From Muribaculaceae bacterium (GTDB lineage Bacteria; Bacteroidota; Bacteroidia; Bacteroidales; Muribaculaceae): 64,000 nucleotides of DNA. Shown here piece by piece: positions 1 through 9,419 of this stretch. The notes beneath the pieces were generated by a model. It did no database searches and was not told the DNA's origin. It was given only the letters and a program-made list of their open reading frames with translations. A program made the translations under genes and the position numbers. The stretch covers positions 1-64,000 of the forward strand of contig JAIECF010000112.1 of the NCBI GenBank assembly GCA_029068655.1. Direction: 5' to 3'. Every line of letters begins with the position of its first letter. The first letter of the stretch is position 1.

Positions 1-123
1 CTTCGGTCTTATATCCCGATTCTTTAGCATATTTAAGCTTGTGCAAGCCGTCATGTTCTATATAAAGTTTTAAGACTGTATGCCCCAGGACTGTCTGCTC
101 GTCTCGAAGCAGGCATAAAAAAG

Positions 124-145
124 CAGCCTCCGAATTCGGAGGCTG
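124..145 (-). terminator. Rho-independent terminator of the acyl-CoA synthetase gene
   Basis: Perfect palindrome CAGCCTCCGAATTCGGAGGCTG followed on the minus strand by a T-rich tract. Confidence 0.75.
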
Positions 146-165
146 TCTATGCAATAATTCTTGGA

Positions 166-1875
166 TCAAGGCTGGTAGAGGAAGCGCTTGATACTTCTTT
201 TCGGTGTCTTTTCGAATTCCTTATCGAATATTCGGATCTCAGAGATCTTTGAGTAGCTCGGAAGCATCGGATTTAGCTTCTTGAGGTCCTCTTCCATCAC
301 GACGTCGACATCTTTTCCGTCTTTCCTTATGGAATCGAAATCAGGGAATACGAGAGCTACAAGTTTACCATGATCATCTATGACGACCGATTCCACTACG
401 TAGGGGAGATTGTTGAGCTTCTGTTCTATCTCTTCTGGATATATATTCTGTCCGGAAGGTCCGAGGATCATTGTCTTTGAGCGTCCCATTATTCGTATAT
501 TTCCGTCTCGGTCGCAGGTCACGAGATCGCCTGTGTTCATCCATCCGTCAGGTAGCATCACTTCCCTTGTGGCTTCGTCATTCTTATAATATCCTTTCAT
601 CACGTTGTCGCCTCGTACCCACAGATTGCCGGGAACAGTCTCTGGATCGGGGGAGTCGATGCGAGCTTCCATTCGCTCCACGATCTTTCCTACGGTGCCG
701 GGTTTTTCCTTGTCGGGTGTCTCATATGTGATAAGTGGTCCGCATTCTGTCATGCCATAGCCGACTGTCACGGGGAATTTTATTTTCATAAGGAATTCGT
801 TGACCTCCGCATTGAGTGCCGCGCCTCCGATGATGACCTGCTTCACCTGCCCTCCCATCGCCTCGATGAGCTGTCTGCGTATCTTACCGTATATGAGGTT
901 GTTGATGAAAGGAATCTTAAGCAGAAACTTTATCTTTGGCTGGTTGATTACAGGGAATACCTTGGTCTTGACAATCTTCTCTAGTACAAGAGGAACGGTG
1001 ATGATGAGTTTTGGCTGCACTTCGGCGAAAGCTGCGAGCAGAATGGCAGGAGAGGGTGTTCGTCCGAGGAAGGTGCAGTGGCATCCTTTTGCGAACGGAT
1101 GAAGCATCTCTATGACCATGCCGTAGAGGTGGGCGAGCGGAAGCATATTGAGGATGCCGTCTCCAGGACGCAGGAATGTCAGGAATTCCATGCAGAACTT
1201 TATGTTGCTCCATATGGATCGGTAGGGAAGCATGACTCCCTTGCTCATACCTGTAGATCCGGAAGTATAGTTGATGACAGCGAGATCTTCGGGATGATCC
1301 TTATGCCAGTGGATGTCTTTAGTAGAGAATCCATGGGGATATTTGTCATTGAAAAACTTATCGATGTTATCATGAGCCGTTGTCAGGCTCTCCGAACGAG
1401 AGAATGGCATGCCGAACTCACTTATATAGATCACACCTTCCAGAACCGGAAAGTCAAGGTCATCAAGTTGTTTCCATATAGCCTCGTCGGCGAAAAGGAT
1501 CTTAGCGTCGGAATGATTCACGAGATGATGGATTGTCTCCGGTTTGAATTCATGAAGGATCGGAACTGCCACGGCTCCATATGAAAGGCATGCGATGAAT
1601 GCCGTAGCCCACTTAGCTGAGTTTTTCCCGCAGATGGCTATTTTGTCGCCCTTTCTGACACCTGCAGCATCAAAAAGAATATGCAGCTTGGCTATCATCT
1701 CCGCAACGTTGGCGAAGGTATAGGTACTTCCTTTATAGTCGGAAAGTGAAGGTCGCTCCCAGTTGCGGCAGACTGAAGCTTCAAGAATGGCATTTAGCGA
1801 GTCCGGAATATTTTTGAAATACTGGTCTTTGTCCGTGATTTCAACGGTGAAAGCCGCCTGTCTGTCTTTTTTCAT
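166..1875 (-). CDS. AMP-binding long-chain acyl-CoA synthetase-like protein
   Basis: 569 aa; INYTSGSTGMSKGVMLPYRS, GYGMTECGPLITYE and GWMNTGDL motifs of the ANL superfamily. Confidence 0.9.
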   Translation of the reverse strand: MKKDRQAAFTVEITDKDQYFKNIPDSLNAILEASVCRNWERPSLSDYKGSTYTFANVAEMIAKLHILFDAAGVRKGDKIAICGKNSAKWATAFIACLSYGAVAVPILHEFKPETIHHLVNHSDAKILFADEAIWKQLDDLDFPVLEGVIYISEFGMPFSRSESLTTAHDNIDKFFNDKYPHGFSTKDIHWHKDHPEDLAVINYTSGSTGMSKGVMLPYRSIWSNIKFCMEFLTFLRPGDGILNMLPLAHLYGMVIEMLHPFAKGCHCTFLGRTPSPAILLAAFAEVQPKLIITVPLVLEKIVKTKVFPVINQPKIKFLLKIPFINNLIYGKIRRQLIEAMGGQVKQVIIGGAALNAEVNEFLMKIKFPVTVGYGMTECGPLITYETPDKEKPGTVGKIVERMEARIDSPDPETVPGNLWVRGDNVMKGYYKNDEATREVMLPDGWMNTGDLVTCDRDGNIRIMGRSKTMILGPSGQNIYPEEIEQKLNNLPYVVESVVIDDHGKLVALVFPDFDSIRKDGKDVDVVMEEDLKKLNPMLPSYSKISEIRIFDKEFEKTPKRSIKRFLYQP

Positions 1876-1967
1876 AGCTGATAGATTATAGTGGTTATCT
1901 TGTGTATTTATATTCTTATGAAGTGCACATTCACGAAAATTGTGTGCATCCTATTAATAGAACAAAT

Positions 1968-1995
1968 AAAGGGCCCGCTTGTTTGCGGGCCCTTT
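1968..1995 (-). terminator. Terminator downstream of tsf
   Basis: AAAGGGCCCGC-ttgttt-GCGGGCCCTTT perfect stem. Confidence 0.85.
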
Positions 1996-2015
1996 GATAT
2001 TTGGATGATATATAA

Positions 2016-3008
2016 TCAGTCCTGATTGAGATTAACGCGCTTGAAGTCTACAACTACGCAACCCTTCACCTCACCGTTGAGATACTGGCCCACAGTGAGC
2101 TTTGCATCGCGGTGGTATTCCTGCTCCATCAGGCAGGATTCCTTGAAGAACTTGTTGAGACGGCCGTTTGCGATGTTCTGGATCATTGCTTCGGGAAGGT
2201 TTGCAGCCTTTTCAGCACCTACCTTAGCAGCGATCTCAGCTGCTTTGTCAGCCTCTTCGCGTGTGAGCCAGCCTTTGGCGATGTTGCTTTCGACGTGGTC
2301 GGCGCTGTCAACGAGGTTGGGGTTGATGCCAGCCTTACGGATAGCAGCCTCAACGGCTTTCTTCACCTGCTCCTCCTTGGTCTTCTCGATTGCTACGTTG
2401 AGCTCGCTTTCCACTACGTGAGCGTCTACGTGGTCGCGGTCTATTGCAAGAGGATTCATAGCTGCTACCTGCATGCAGATTTCGCGGCCGATAGCATTGT
2501 CGACACCGGCTACGCTGAGGCCAACGATTGTAGCGAGCTTATTGCCGAGGTGCTCGTAGGCAGCCACAGAGGGAGCCTCGATGCACTCGTAAGCTCCGAG
2601 TTCCATCTTTTCACCGGTCTTGCCGATCTCGTCAGTCACGAGCTCAGCCACTGTACGGCCTTCGAGGGGAAGAGCCTTGACCTCGTCGAGGCTTTTTGCA
2701 CCGGCTTCTACAGCTGCGTCGAGGATCTTTTTGGTGAGCGCGCGGAAAGACTCGTTCTTGGCTACGAAGTCAGTCTCACATTTGAGAGCTACGATAGCTG
2801 CGAAGCCTTCCTTTGTTCCGGCGAGAACGCAGCCCTCTGCAGCCTCGCGGTCTTCACGCTTGGCTGCCACGGCCTGTCCTTTCTTGCGGATGATTTCGAT
2901 GGAAGCCTCGATGTCGCCGCCTGTCTCTGCGAGCGCGTTCTTGCAGTCCATCATGCCTGCGCCTGTAAGAGTACGCAGTTTTTTGATATCTTCTATAGAT
3001 ACTGCCAT
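2016..3008 (-). CDS. tsf: Elongation factor Ts
   Basis: IKKLRTLTGAGMMDCKNAL, KCETDFVAKNE; adjacent to rpsB. Confidence 0.97.
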   Translation of the reverse strand: MAVSIEDIKKLRTLTGAGMMDCKNALAETGGDIEASIEIIRKKGQAVAAKREDREAAEGCVLAGTKEGFAAIVALKCETDFVAKNESFRALTKKILDAAVEAGAKSLDEVKALPLEGRTVAELVTDEIGKTGEKMELGAYECIEAPSVAAYEHLGNKLATIVGLSVAGVDNAIGREICMQVAAMNPLAIDRDHVDAHVVESELNVAIEKTKEEQVKKAVEAAIRKAGINPNLVDSADHVESNIAKGWLTREEADKAAEIAAKVGAEKAANLPEAMIQNIANGRLNKFFKESCLMEQEYHRDAKLTVGQYLNGEVKGCVVVDFKRVNLNQD

Positions 3009-3050
3009 TGTTGGTTGAATGGGTTAGAAGTTTAAATGTTTAGAAGTTTA

Positions 3051-3878
3051 TCACTCTGCGGCAGCTTCTGCCTCGGCAACGGGTGCCTCTGCGGGAGCCT
3101 CTGCAGCGGGAGCGCTGCGACGAACGCGGCGACGCTTTCCGGGATTAGCCTCAGCGCCTTCTTCCTTATCCTCAGCGTCGGCTTTCTCTACGCTACGCTC
3201 CTGAAGGCCTTCAGCCATTGCGGAGCAGAGAGCGTCGAGCACGATCTCGATAGAGCGTGAAGCGTCGTCATTTGCGGGGATCACGTAGTCTACGTTGCTG
3301 GGGTCGGAGTTAGTGTCGACCATGGCGAATACGGGGATACCGAGACGGTTTGCTTCAGCCACTGCGATGTGCTCCTTCATTACGTCTACTACGAAGAGTG
3401 CGCTCGGGAGGCGGCCGAGGTCAGCGATAGAGCCAAGGTTCTTCTCAAGCTTTGCACGCTGGCGCGTGATCTGAAGTTTTTCACGCTTGCTGAGGTTGTC
3501 GAATGTGCCGTCTTTCTCCATCTTGTCGATGGTGGTCATCTTCTTCACAGCCTTGCGGATAGTGGGGAAGTTGGTGAGCATGCCACCGGGCCAGCGTTCG
3601 ATTACGTAAGGCATACCGATTGCGCCTGCCTTCTCGGCGATAGCTTCCTTAGCCTGCTTCTTGGTGGCTACGAAGAGAACTTTCTTTCCGCTCTTGGCGA
3701 TCTGTTTGAGAGCTGCTGCTGCCTCGTCGATCTTGGCGGCTGTCTTATAGAGGTCTATGATGTGGATTCCGTTGCGCTCCATGAAGATATACGGCTCCAT
3801 TGCCGGGTTCCATTTGCGCTTTAGGTGGCCGAAGTGGCATCCTGCTTCCAGGAGTTGTTCGAATGATGGTGTTGCCAT
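3051..3878 (-). CDS. rpsB: 30S ribosomal protein S2
   Basis: LLEAGCHFGHLKRKWNPAMEPYIFMERNGIHIIDL, ERWPGGMLTNF. Confidence 0.97.
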   Translation of the reverse strand: MATPSFEQLLEAGCHFGHLKRKWNPAMEPYIFMERNGIHIIDLYKTAAKIDEAAAALKQIAKSGKKVLFVATKKQAKEAIAEKAGAIGMPYVIERWPGGMLTNFPTIRKAVKKMTTIDKMEKDGTFDNLSKREKLQITRQRAKLEKNLGSIADLGRLPSALFVVDVMKEHIAVAEANRLGIPVFAMVDTNSDPSNVDYVIPANDDASRSIEIVLDALCSAMAEGLQERSVEKADAEDKEEGAEANPGKRRRVRRSAPAAEAPAEAPVAEAEAAAE

Positions 3879-4013
3879 TTTCTTAGTCTTGATTTATTGT
3901 TTACTTTCTTTTTATGGATTTAATCCCAATCATCCGGTAGGTCTCGGGTCTTAGTGGCCGGACATCCGGATGATTTAGATACTAAACTCTATGCTGCAGT
4001 CTGAAAGCGGATA

Positions 4014-4400
4014 TTAACGCTTTGAGAACTGGAAGCGCTTGCGAGCCTTGGGCTGACCGGGTTTCTTACGCTCTACAGCGCGTGGGTCGCGGGTCATGAA
4101 GCCTTCAGCGCGGAGAGCGGCTTTGTCTTCGGGGTTGATCTTGACGAGAGCGCGTGCGATAGCGAGGCGGAGAGCTTCAGCCTGTCCTTTGTAGCCGCCT
4201 CCGTCAAGGTGTGCGTAGATGTCGTATTTCTCTTCGCAGTCGAGAGTCTTGAGAGGCTGCTTTACTACGTACTGAAGGATCGAAGAGGGGAAATATACGT
4301 CGAGTGGACGCTTGTCGATTGTGATCTGACCTGTACCTTCGGTGAGGTAAACGCGGGCAACGGCAGCTTTGCGACGGCCCAGTGCATTGATTTTTTCCAT
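4014..4400 (-). CDS. rpsI: 30S ribosomal protein S9
   Basis: GRRKAAVARVYL... C-terminal KARKRFQFSKR. Confidence 0.97.
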   Translation of the reverse strand: MEKINALGRRKAAVARVYLTEGTGQITIDKRPLDVYFPSSILQYVVKQPLKTLDCEEKYDIYAHLDGGGYKGQAEALRLAIARALVKINPEDKAALRAEGFMTRDPRAVERKKPGQPKARKRFQFSKR

Positions 4401-4406
4401 CTTCGT

Positions 4407-4886
4407 TTATTTCAGTTTGTTGATATCGATTACTTCCGGATTAACTGCCTCGTGGGGGTGCTCGCTACCATTGTAGACATAGAGATTGCGGAGTTGAGCG
4501 GCGCCGAGCTTTGTCTTGGGGAGCATTCCCTTGAGCACCTTGATGTAGAGAGGGTGCTTGCCTGCCTTGATGGTCTTCTTGAACGACTTGTTCATGAGGT
4601 CGCGCGGAGTATAAGCACGCTGGCCGCCGGGGTAGCCTGTATAGCGGAGATATTCGTGCTTGTCCATCTTGAGACCGGTCATGATGACTTTATCGGCATT
4701 GATGATGATGACGTTGTCGCCGCAGTCCATGTTGGGAGTGTAATCAGGCTTGTATTTGCCGCGGAGGATTTTAGCGACTTTGGAGCAGAGGCGTCCAAGC
4801 ACCTGATCGGTGGCGTCGATCACGACCCACTTCTTGTTGATTGTTTCCGGAGTAGCGGAAAGTGTCCTATAACTTAAAGAATCCAC
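4407..4886 (-). CDS. rplM: 50S ribosomal protein L13
   Basis: WVVIDATDQVLGRLCSKVAKILRGK, GDNVIIINADKV. Confidence 0.97.
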   Translation of the reverse strand: MDSLSYRTLSATPETINKKWVVIDATDQVLGRLCSKVAKILRGKYKPDYTPNMDCGDNVIIINADKVIMTGLKMDKHEYLRYTGYPGGQRAYTPRDLMNKSFKKTIKAGKHPLYIKVLKGMLPKTKLGAAQLRNLYVYNGSEHPHEAVNPEVIDINKLK

Positions 4887-5050
4887 TTTTGTTTGTTTTA
4901 TTTGATTTTTAAATTCCTGTTTTTGAACGTCTTCGGCGGTCTAAGCCTCCGCCTCGGAGCGCTCGGTCTCATCACTTCGAAATGGAGGAAGATCGGCCAA
5001 AATCCCTCTTCATCCGAAGCCTGCAATGAGATCTGGATAAAATCGGCTTG

Positions 5051-5081
5051 CAAAATTAATAATTTTTTCTGACATAGCAAA
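5051..5081 (-). promoter_or_regulatory. Bacteroidetes-type promoter for rplM-rpsI-rpsB-tsf
   Basis: Minus strand TTTG-N19-TAATTTTG about 165 nt upstream of the rplM start. Confidence 0.65.
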
Positions 5082-5105
5082 ATATTTATTCTTTTTTTCA
5101 CTAAA

Positions 5106-5137
5106 AAGCTCATTCCGACAGCTGTCGGAATGAGCTT
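5106..5137 (-). terminator. Terminator of the GH51 gene
   Basis: Perfect 32-nt palindrome AAGCTCATTCCGACAGCTGTCGGAATGAGCTT followed by T-run on the minus strand. Confidence 0.8.
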
Positions 5138-5165
5138 GATGGTAGGTATATGTAGTATAGACGTC

Positions 5166-7160
5166 TTAGAGAGAGTATTCAATCATTGTGAACGAGTAAG
5201 GGGGAACCTGGAGGTCGAATTTGCTTGAAGCCTTCATTGTATTGGTCTTTGGAGTGATAGGCTGGGAATCGTAGTTGTTTTCATCCTCCGGATTGCCTGA
5301 TATCACGGTCTTTATTGCCGTTCCTTTTGGCTTGAACTTGGAAAGATCTACATGTGCAGTCTTAGGATTGCCCGAAGCATTTCCTACTTTTACATATAGT
5401 TTGCGCCCCTTTGTGTCGAGTATCACTGACTGTTCCTGAAGATAACCTTCACCTTCCGATTTGTCGGGATTGTCGATTGTCACGCAGTCTCCGTAGTAAT
5501 AATCACCGGCGGAATTTCCAAACATCTGTTGGATATAGTAGCTGCATGTCGGGTAGACTGTCTCATTGTCGAAATATATTAGATCAGGATTCCAGTTTGT
5601 TGCGTTCTTGCGGGCAAAGAGGGGGGCATATGAAGTCATGTCTACTATGTCGCCATTCCGCTCCACATGTATCAGATAGAGTCCTTCAGCAATTGCATCA
5701 ATAAGTTTCTTGTCTTTTGCCGCATATTCTCCAAGATATACCTTGGTCTTGCCATCGCGGGGATATGAGTCGTATTGGCGCGATTTCATGAAATATTCGC
5801 GTGGTTCATAATAATGTTCGTCAAGAATAGGAATCTCGAGTTCGCGTGCAAGGGCCCATCCGTTTTCATAGTCTGGATTGCCCGGGTGAGAACCGGGGCC
5901 GTCGGTGCCTACAATGATGATTTCAGGATGAGCCTTGGTGATTCTGTCATACATATACTTGAATCTTTCGCTGAATTCGGGAGTAATCTTCTCCTCGTTT
6001 CCTATACCGAGATACTTGAGATTATAGGGTTCCGGATGACCTCCTTCTGCACGTATCCTGCCCCATTTTGTGTTGACGTCGCCGTTCGCCCACTCGATAA
6101 GGTCGAGTGCTTCCTGTGTCCACATCTCCATATCAGCCATGTCGCATGCATCCTGGGCCTGGTCGGGCCACATACCCCAGCCGCCATTGGAGCCCTGGCA
6201 ATTTACGCCTGATGGAAGGATAGGAAGGGGTTCCATCCCGAGGTCTTTGCAAAGCTGGAAATATTCAGGATAACCGAGATCAAACGACTGATGATAACCC
6301 CAGCAGTTTTTCTGTTGTTTGCGGGTTTCTTTTGGCCCTACGGTTTCTTTCCAGCGGTAGGTGTTCCAGAATCCGTCTCCACCGCCGTGCACTATACATC
6401 CGCCCGGGAAACGCATGAATTTAGGATTCAAAGCAGCCAGGCTCTCTACGAGATCCTTGCGCAGCCCATGTCCTTTATAAGTGTCTTCCGGTTTAAGCGA
6501 TACCATATCTATATCCACAGCTCCTTTGTCAAGGAGCAGAATCATCAGGGATGCTTTCTGGCAGGTTTTGGATGGAATGAGAGAACTTTCATATTTCTTC
6601 CATTCATTTGATGAAATGGTCAATTCTGTATCTGCAAGAAGTTCAGGATCTTTCCCCCAGCCCTGGGGCTCTACGAGTGCGACACGCACTTTCATGGGAG
6701 TATTACCAACATTGCGGAGGAATACGGAGAAGTCATATTTTTCTCCTTCTTTCACTGATATTCCATCGAAGCCGTCGTTTTGCAATCCGAAACCACGCCA
6801 TCCGTTATAGTCCTTGAATTCTCGTGTGCGCTCAGCCTCGAGTCGAAGATAATTGGGGTTGTTGGGGTGAATAGGATCTTGTTGCTTTATGATTATGTTT
6901 CCAAGAGAATGTCCTGGCCTTGACATTTTCCAGGCGGTGCCGGGTCCCCAGCCGTCGCGTTCCATCGGACTGAACTCAAATGAACCGTTCTGGATAAGTT
7001 CCGCGCTAAGACCTCCATCGGCTGAAGAACTTATGTCTTCAAAGAAAATGCCGATAAGGTGGTTGCTGATCTGTTTCCCACCTGCCGGAGCTTTTACAGG
7101 AGCAGCTGAAAGCATAAGCGATGCGGCAGCTAAGGTCATGGTGCAAAGTAGTTTTTTCAT
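5166..7160 (-). CDS. Alpha-L-arabinofuranosidase (GH51-like), secreted
   Basis: Signal peptide; HLIGIFFEDISSSADGGLSAELIQNGSFE; MRFPGGC; LGIGNEE; LGEYAA catalytic regions. Confidence 0.9.
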   Translation of the reverse strand: MKKLLCTMTLAAASLMLSAAPVKAPAGGKQISNHLIGIFFEDISSSADGGLSAELIQNGSFEFSPMERDGWGPGTAWKMSRPGHSLGNIIIKQQDPIHPNNPNYLRLEAERTREFKDYNGWRGFGLQNDGFDGISVKEGEKYDFSVFLRNVGNTPMKVRVALVEPQGWGKDPELLADTELTISSNEWKKYESSLIPSKTCQKASLMILLLDKGAVDIDMVSLKPEDTYKGHGLRKDLVESLAALNPKFMRFPGGCIVHGGGDGFWNTYRWKETVGPKETRKQQKNCWGYHQSFDLGYPEYFQLCKDLGMEPLPILPSGVNCQGSNGGWGMWPDQAQDACDMADMEMWTQEALDLIEWANGDVNTKWGRIRAEGGHPEPYNLKYLGIGNEEKITPEFSERFKYMYDRITKAHPEIIIVGTDGPGSHPGNPDYENGWALARELEIPILDEHYYEPREYFMKSRQYDSYPRDGKTKVYLGEYAAKDKKLIDAIAEGLYLIHVERNGDIVDMTSYAPLFARKNATNWNPDLIYFDNETVYPTCSYYIQQMFGNSAGDYYYGDCVTIDNPDKSEGEGYLQEQSVILDTKGRKLYVKVGNASGNPKTAHVDLSKFKPKGTAIKTVISGNPEDENNYDSQPITPKTNTMKASSKFDLQVPPYSFTMIEYSL

Positions 7161-7198
7161 GATATATTGATTATTAGAATGATCATTGAAATGATTAA

Positions 7199-7224
7199 GG
7201 GAGATTTCCGAAAGGAAACCTCCC
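7199..7224 (-). terminator. Terminator of rpsA
   Basis: GGGAGATTTCC-gaaa-GGAAACCTCCC hairpin immediately downstream of the rpsA stop. Confidence 0.6.
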
Positions 7225-7252
7225 TTTTGCTTTATGAGGTGATCAGATTTGA

Positions 7253-9064
7253 TCAGCCTTTCTTTTCTGCCTTGGCGAGCTGCTCCTTAAGAGCCTGAAG
7301 TGCGCCGAGGTCGCCGAGTGTTGTCTTCTCGATTGCGGGAGCTTCAACACGCTCTTCCTCCTGGCGGCGAGCGTTGCGCTCTGCACGCTCAGCGCGGTTT
7401 GCCTGACGCTCTGCACGCTGTGCGGCGCGGGTTGCGTCTTCAGCTATACGGCTGTGGCTCAGGATGATGCGCTTGCTGTCTTTGTTGAACTCGATCACCT
7501 TGAAGTTGAGCTTCTCGCCGAGTTTAGCCTGGCTGCCATCTTCCTTCACGAGGTGCTTGGGAGTAGCGAAGCCTTCTACGCCGCCGTCAAGAGTGATGAC
7601 TGCGCCCTTATCCATGACTTCAGATACTGTTCCCTCGTGGATGCTGCCGACTGTAAAGCGGCCTTCGAATTCCTCCCATGGGTTGGTTTCGAGCTGCTTG
7701 TGACCGAGGCTGAGACGACGGTTGTCCTTGTCGATTTCGAGCACCTGAACCTCGATTTCGCTGCCGACTGAAGTGAACTCGCTGGGGTGCTTCACCTTCT
7801 TTGTCCAGCTGAGGTCGGAGATGTGGATGAGGCCGTCTACGCCCTCTTCGATCTCAACGAATACGCCGAAGTTGGTAAAGTTGCGTACCTTTGCGGTGTG
7901 GCGGCTTCCGATAGCGTATTTAGTCTCGATGTTCTCCCAGGGATCATTCTTAAGCTGCTTGATACCGAGGCTCATCTTGCGGTCTTCGCGGTCGAGCGTA
8001 AGGATTACTGCTTCGATCTCGTCGCCGACCTTGAGGAAGTCCTGAGCGCTGCGGAGGTGCTGGCTCCAGCTCATCTCGCTTACGTGGATGAGGCCTTCCA
8101 CACCGGGCTGAACCTCTACGAACGCACCGTAATCAGCCATGACAACGACTTTACCCTTGATGTGGTCGCCAACCTTAAGGTTTTCGTCGAGGTTGTCCCA
8201 TGGATGGGGCATGAGCTGCTTGAGGCCGAGGGCGATACGCTTCTTCTCGTCGTCAAAGTCAAGGATAACTACCTTGATGTCCTGGTCAAGCTTAACCACC
8301 TCGTGAGGATCGCTTACGCGGCCCCAGCTGAGGTCTGTGATATGAACGAGGCCGTCAACACCGCCAAGGTCGATAAACACACCATAGTTTGTGATGTTCT
8401 TGACCTTTCCTTCGAGCACCTGTCCTTTCTCGAGCTTGGAGATGATCTCCTTCTTCTGAGCCTCGAGTTCGGCTTCGATGAGTGCCTTGTGGCTGACAAC
8501 AACGTTCTTGTATTCCTGATTGATCTTGACTACCTTGAATTCCATAGTCTTGTCGACGAATACATCGTAGTCGCGGATAGGACGAACGTCGATCTGGCTG
8601 CCGGGGAGGAATGCCTCGATGCCGAATACGTCGACGATCATACCGCCCTTAGTGCGGCTCTTGACGTAGCCCTTGATGATTTCGTCGTTTTCGAGAGCCT
8701 GGTTAACGCGATCCCAGCTGCGGGTCTGGCAGGCTTTCTTGTGGGAGAGACGAAGCTGTCCGTTCTTGTCCTCGAGAGTCTCAATAAATACCTCTACTTC
8801 ATCGCCTTCCTTCAGGTCGGGATTGTAGCGGAATTCGCTCACGGGGATGATGGCGTCGCTCTTCATGCCGATGTCCACGCGTACCTCACGCTTGGAGATG
8901 GACTTCACGGTGCCGGTTACAACTTCGTTGTCTTTTGCTGTCTTGAGAGTCTCGTCGTAGGTCTTTTCTACTTCTTCGCGGCTCTTCGCGCCAGCGGTTG
9001 TGCCTTTTTCGTAGGCATCCCAATCGAAATCTTCGATCGGGGTCTGAACATTAAGTTCGCTCAT
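7253..9064 (-). CDS. rpsA: 30S ribosomal protein S1
   Basis: Six S1 repeats (GVFIDLGGVDGLVHITDLSW etc.), 603 aa. Confidence 0.96.
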   Translation of the reverse strand: MSELNVQTPIEDFDWDAYEKGTTAGAKSREEVEKTYDETLKTAKDNEVVTGTVKSISKREVRVDIGMKSDAIIPVSEFRYNPDLKEGDEVEVFIETLEDKNGQLRLSHKKACQTRSWDRVNQALENDEIIKGYVKSRTKGGMIVDVFGIEAFLPGSQIDVRPIRDYDVFVDKTMEFKVVKINQEYKNVVVSHKALIEAELEAQKKEIISKLEKGQVLEGKVKNITNYGVFIDLGGVDGLVHITDLSWGRVSDPHEVVKLDQDIKVVILDFDDEKKRIALGLKQLMPHPWDNLDENLKVGDHIKGKVVVMADYGAFVEVQPGVEGLIHVSEMSWSQHLRSAQDFLKVGDEIEAVILTLDREDRKMSLGIKQLKNDPWENIETKYAIGSRHTAKVRNFTNFGVFVEIEEGVDGLIHISDLSWTKKVKHPSEFTSVGSEIEVQVLEIDKDNRRLSLGHKQLETNPWEEFEGRFTVGSIHEGTVSEVMDKGAVITLDGGVEGFATPKHLVKEDGSQAKLGEKLNFKVIEFNKDSKRIILSHSRIAEDATRAAQRAERQANRAERAERNARRQEEERVEAPAIEKTTLGDLGALQALKEQLAKAEKKG

Positions 9065-9186
9065 TAAAAAAAGTTAGTTAATTGGGTTAATAAATCTCTG
9101 TCTGAGGGCGGATTGCCTTGGATGCGCCTGCAGTTTCCTTGCGGACTTGCAGGAGCGGTCAGGGCGTACCTGTCCCAAAGATGGCG

Positions 9187-9218
9187 CAAAATTAATATAA
9201 AATTTCCGAACTGCCAAA
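9187..9218 (-). promoter_or_regulatory. rpsA promoter
   Basis: Minus strand TTTG-N20-TAATTTTG; leaves a leader of about 115 nt. Confidence 0.55.
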
Positions 9219-9419
9219 TATTCAATGATTTTTATCGCAAAAAATATCATTATGGCATATTACCTCGCGATAATAAAGAGAGTTTTGTGCGGCTTAATGC
9301 TTAGAGTTTCATGATTCCTGACCATGCTTGGGGCAACTCGGGAGAATGTTGTTTTATCATAAAGATTTATGAATAAGATTGTTACGTTGGCTTGATGTTT
9401 GGAAAATGTCCTTGAATTC

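Noticed and set aside
2112-3035. 307-aa plus-strand ORF antisense to tsf
   Set aside because: Antisense shadow of tsf with Cys/Ser-rich, non-protein-like composition
4898-5182. 94-aa minus-strand ORF between rplM and GH51
   Set aside because: Overlaps the GH51 terminator and the rplM promoter/leader
7787-9067. 426-aa plus-strand ORF antisense to rpsA
   Set aside because: Fully antisense to a confident S1 gene; the acidic/Val-Leu-rich translation is a codon-bias artefact
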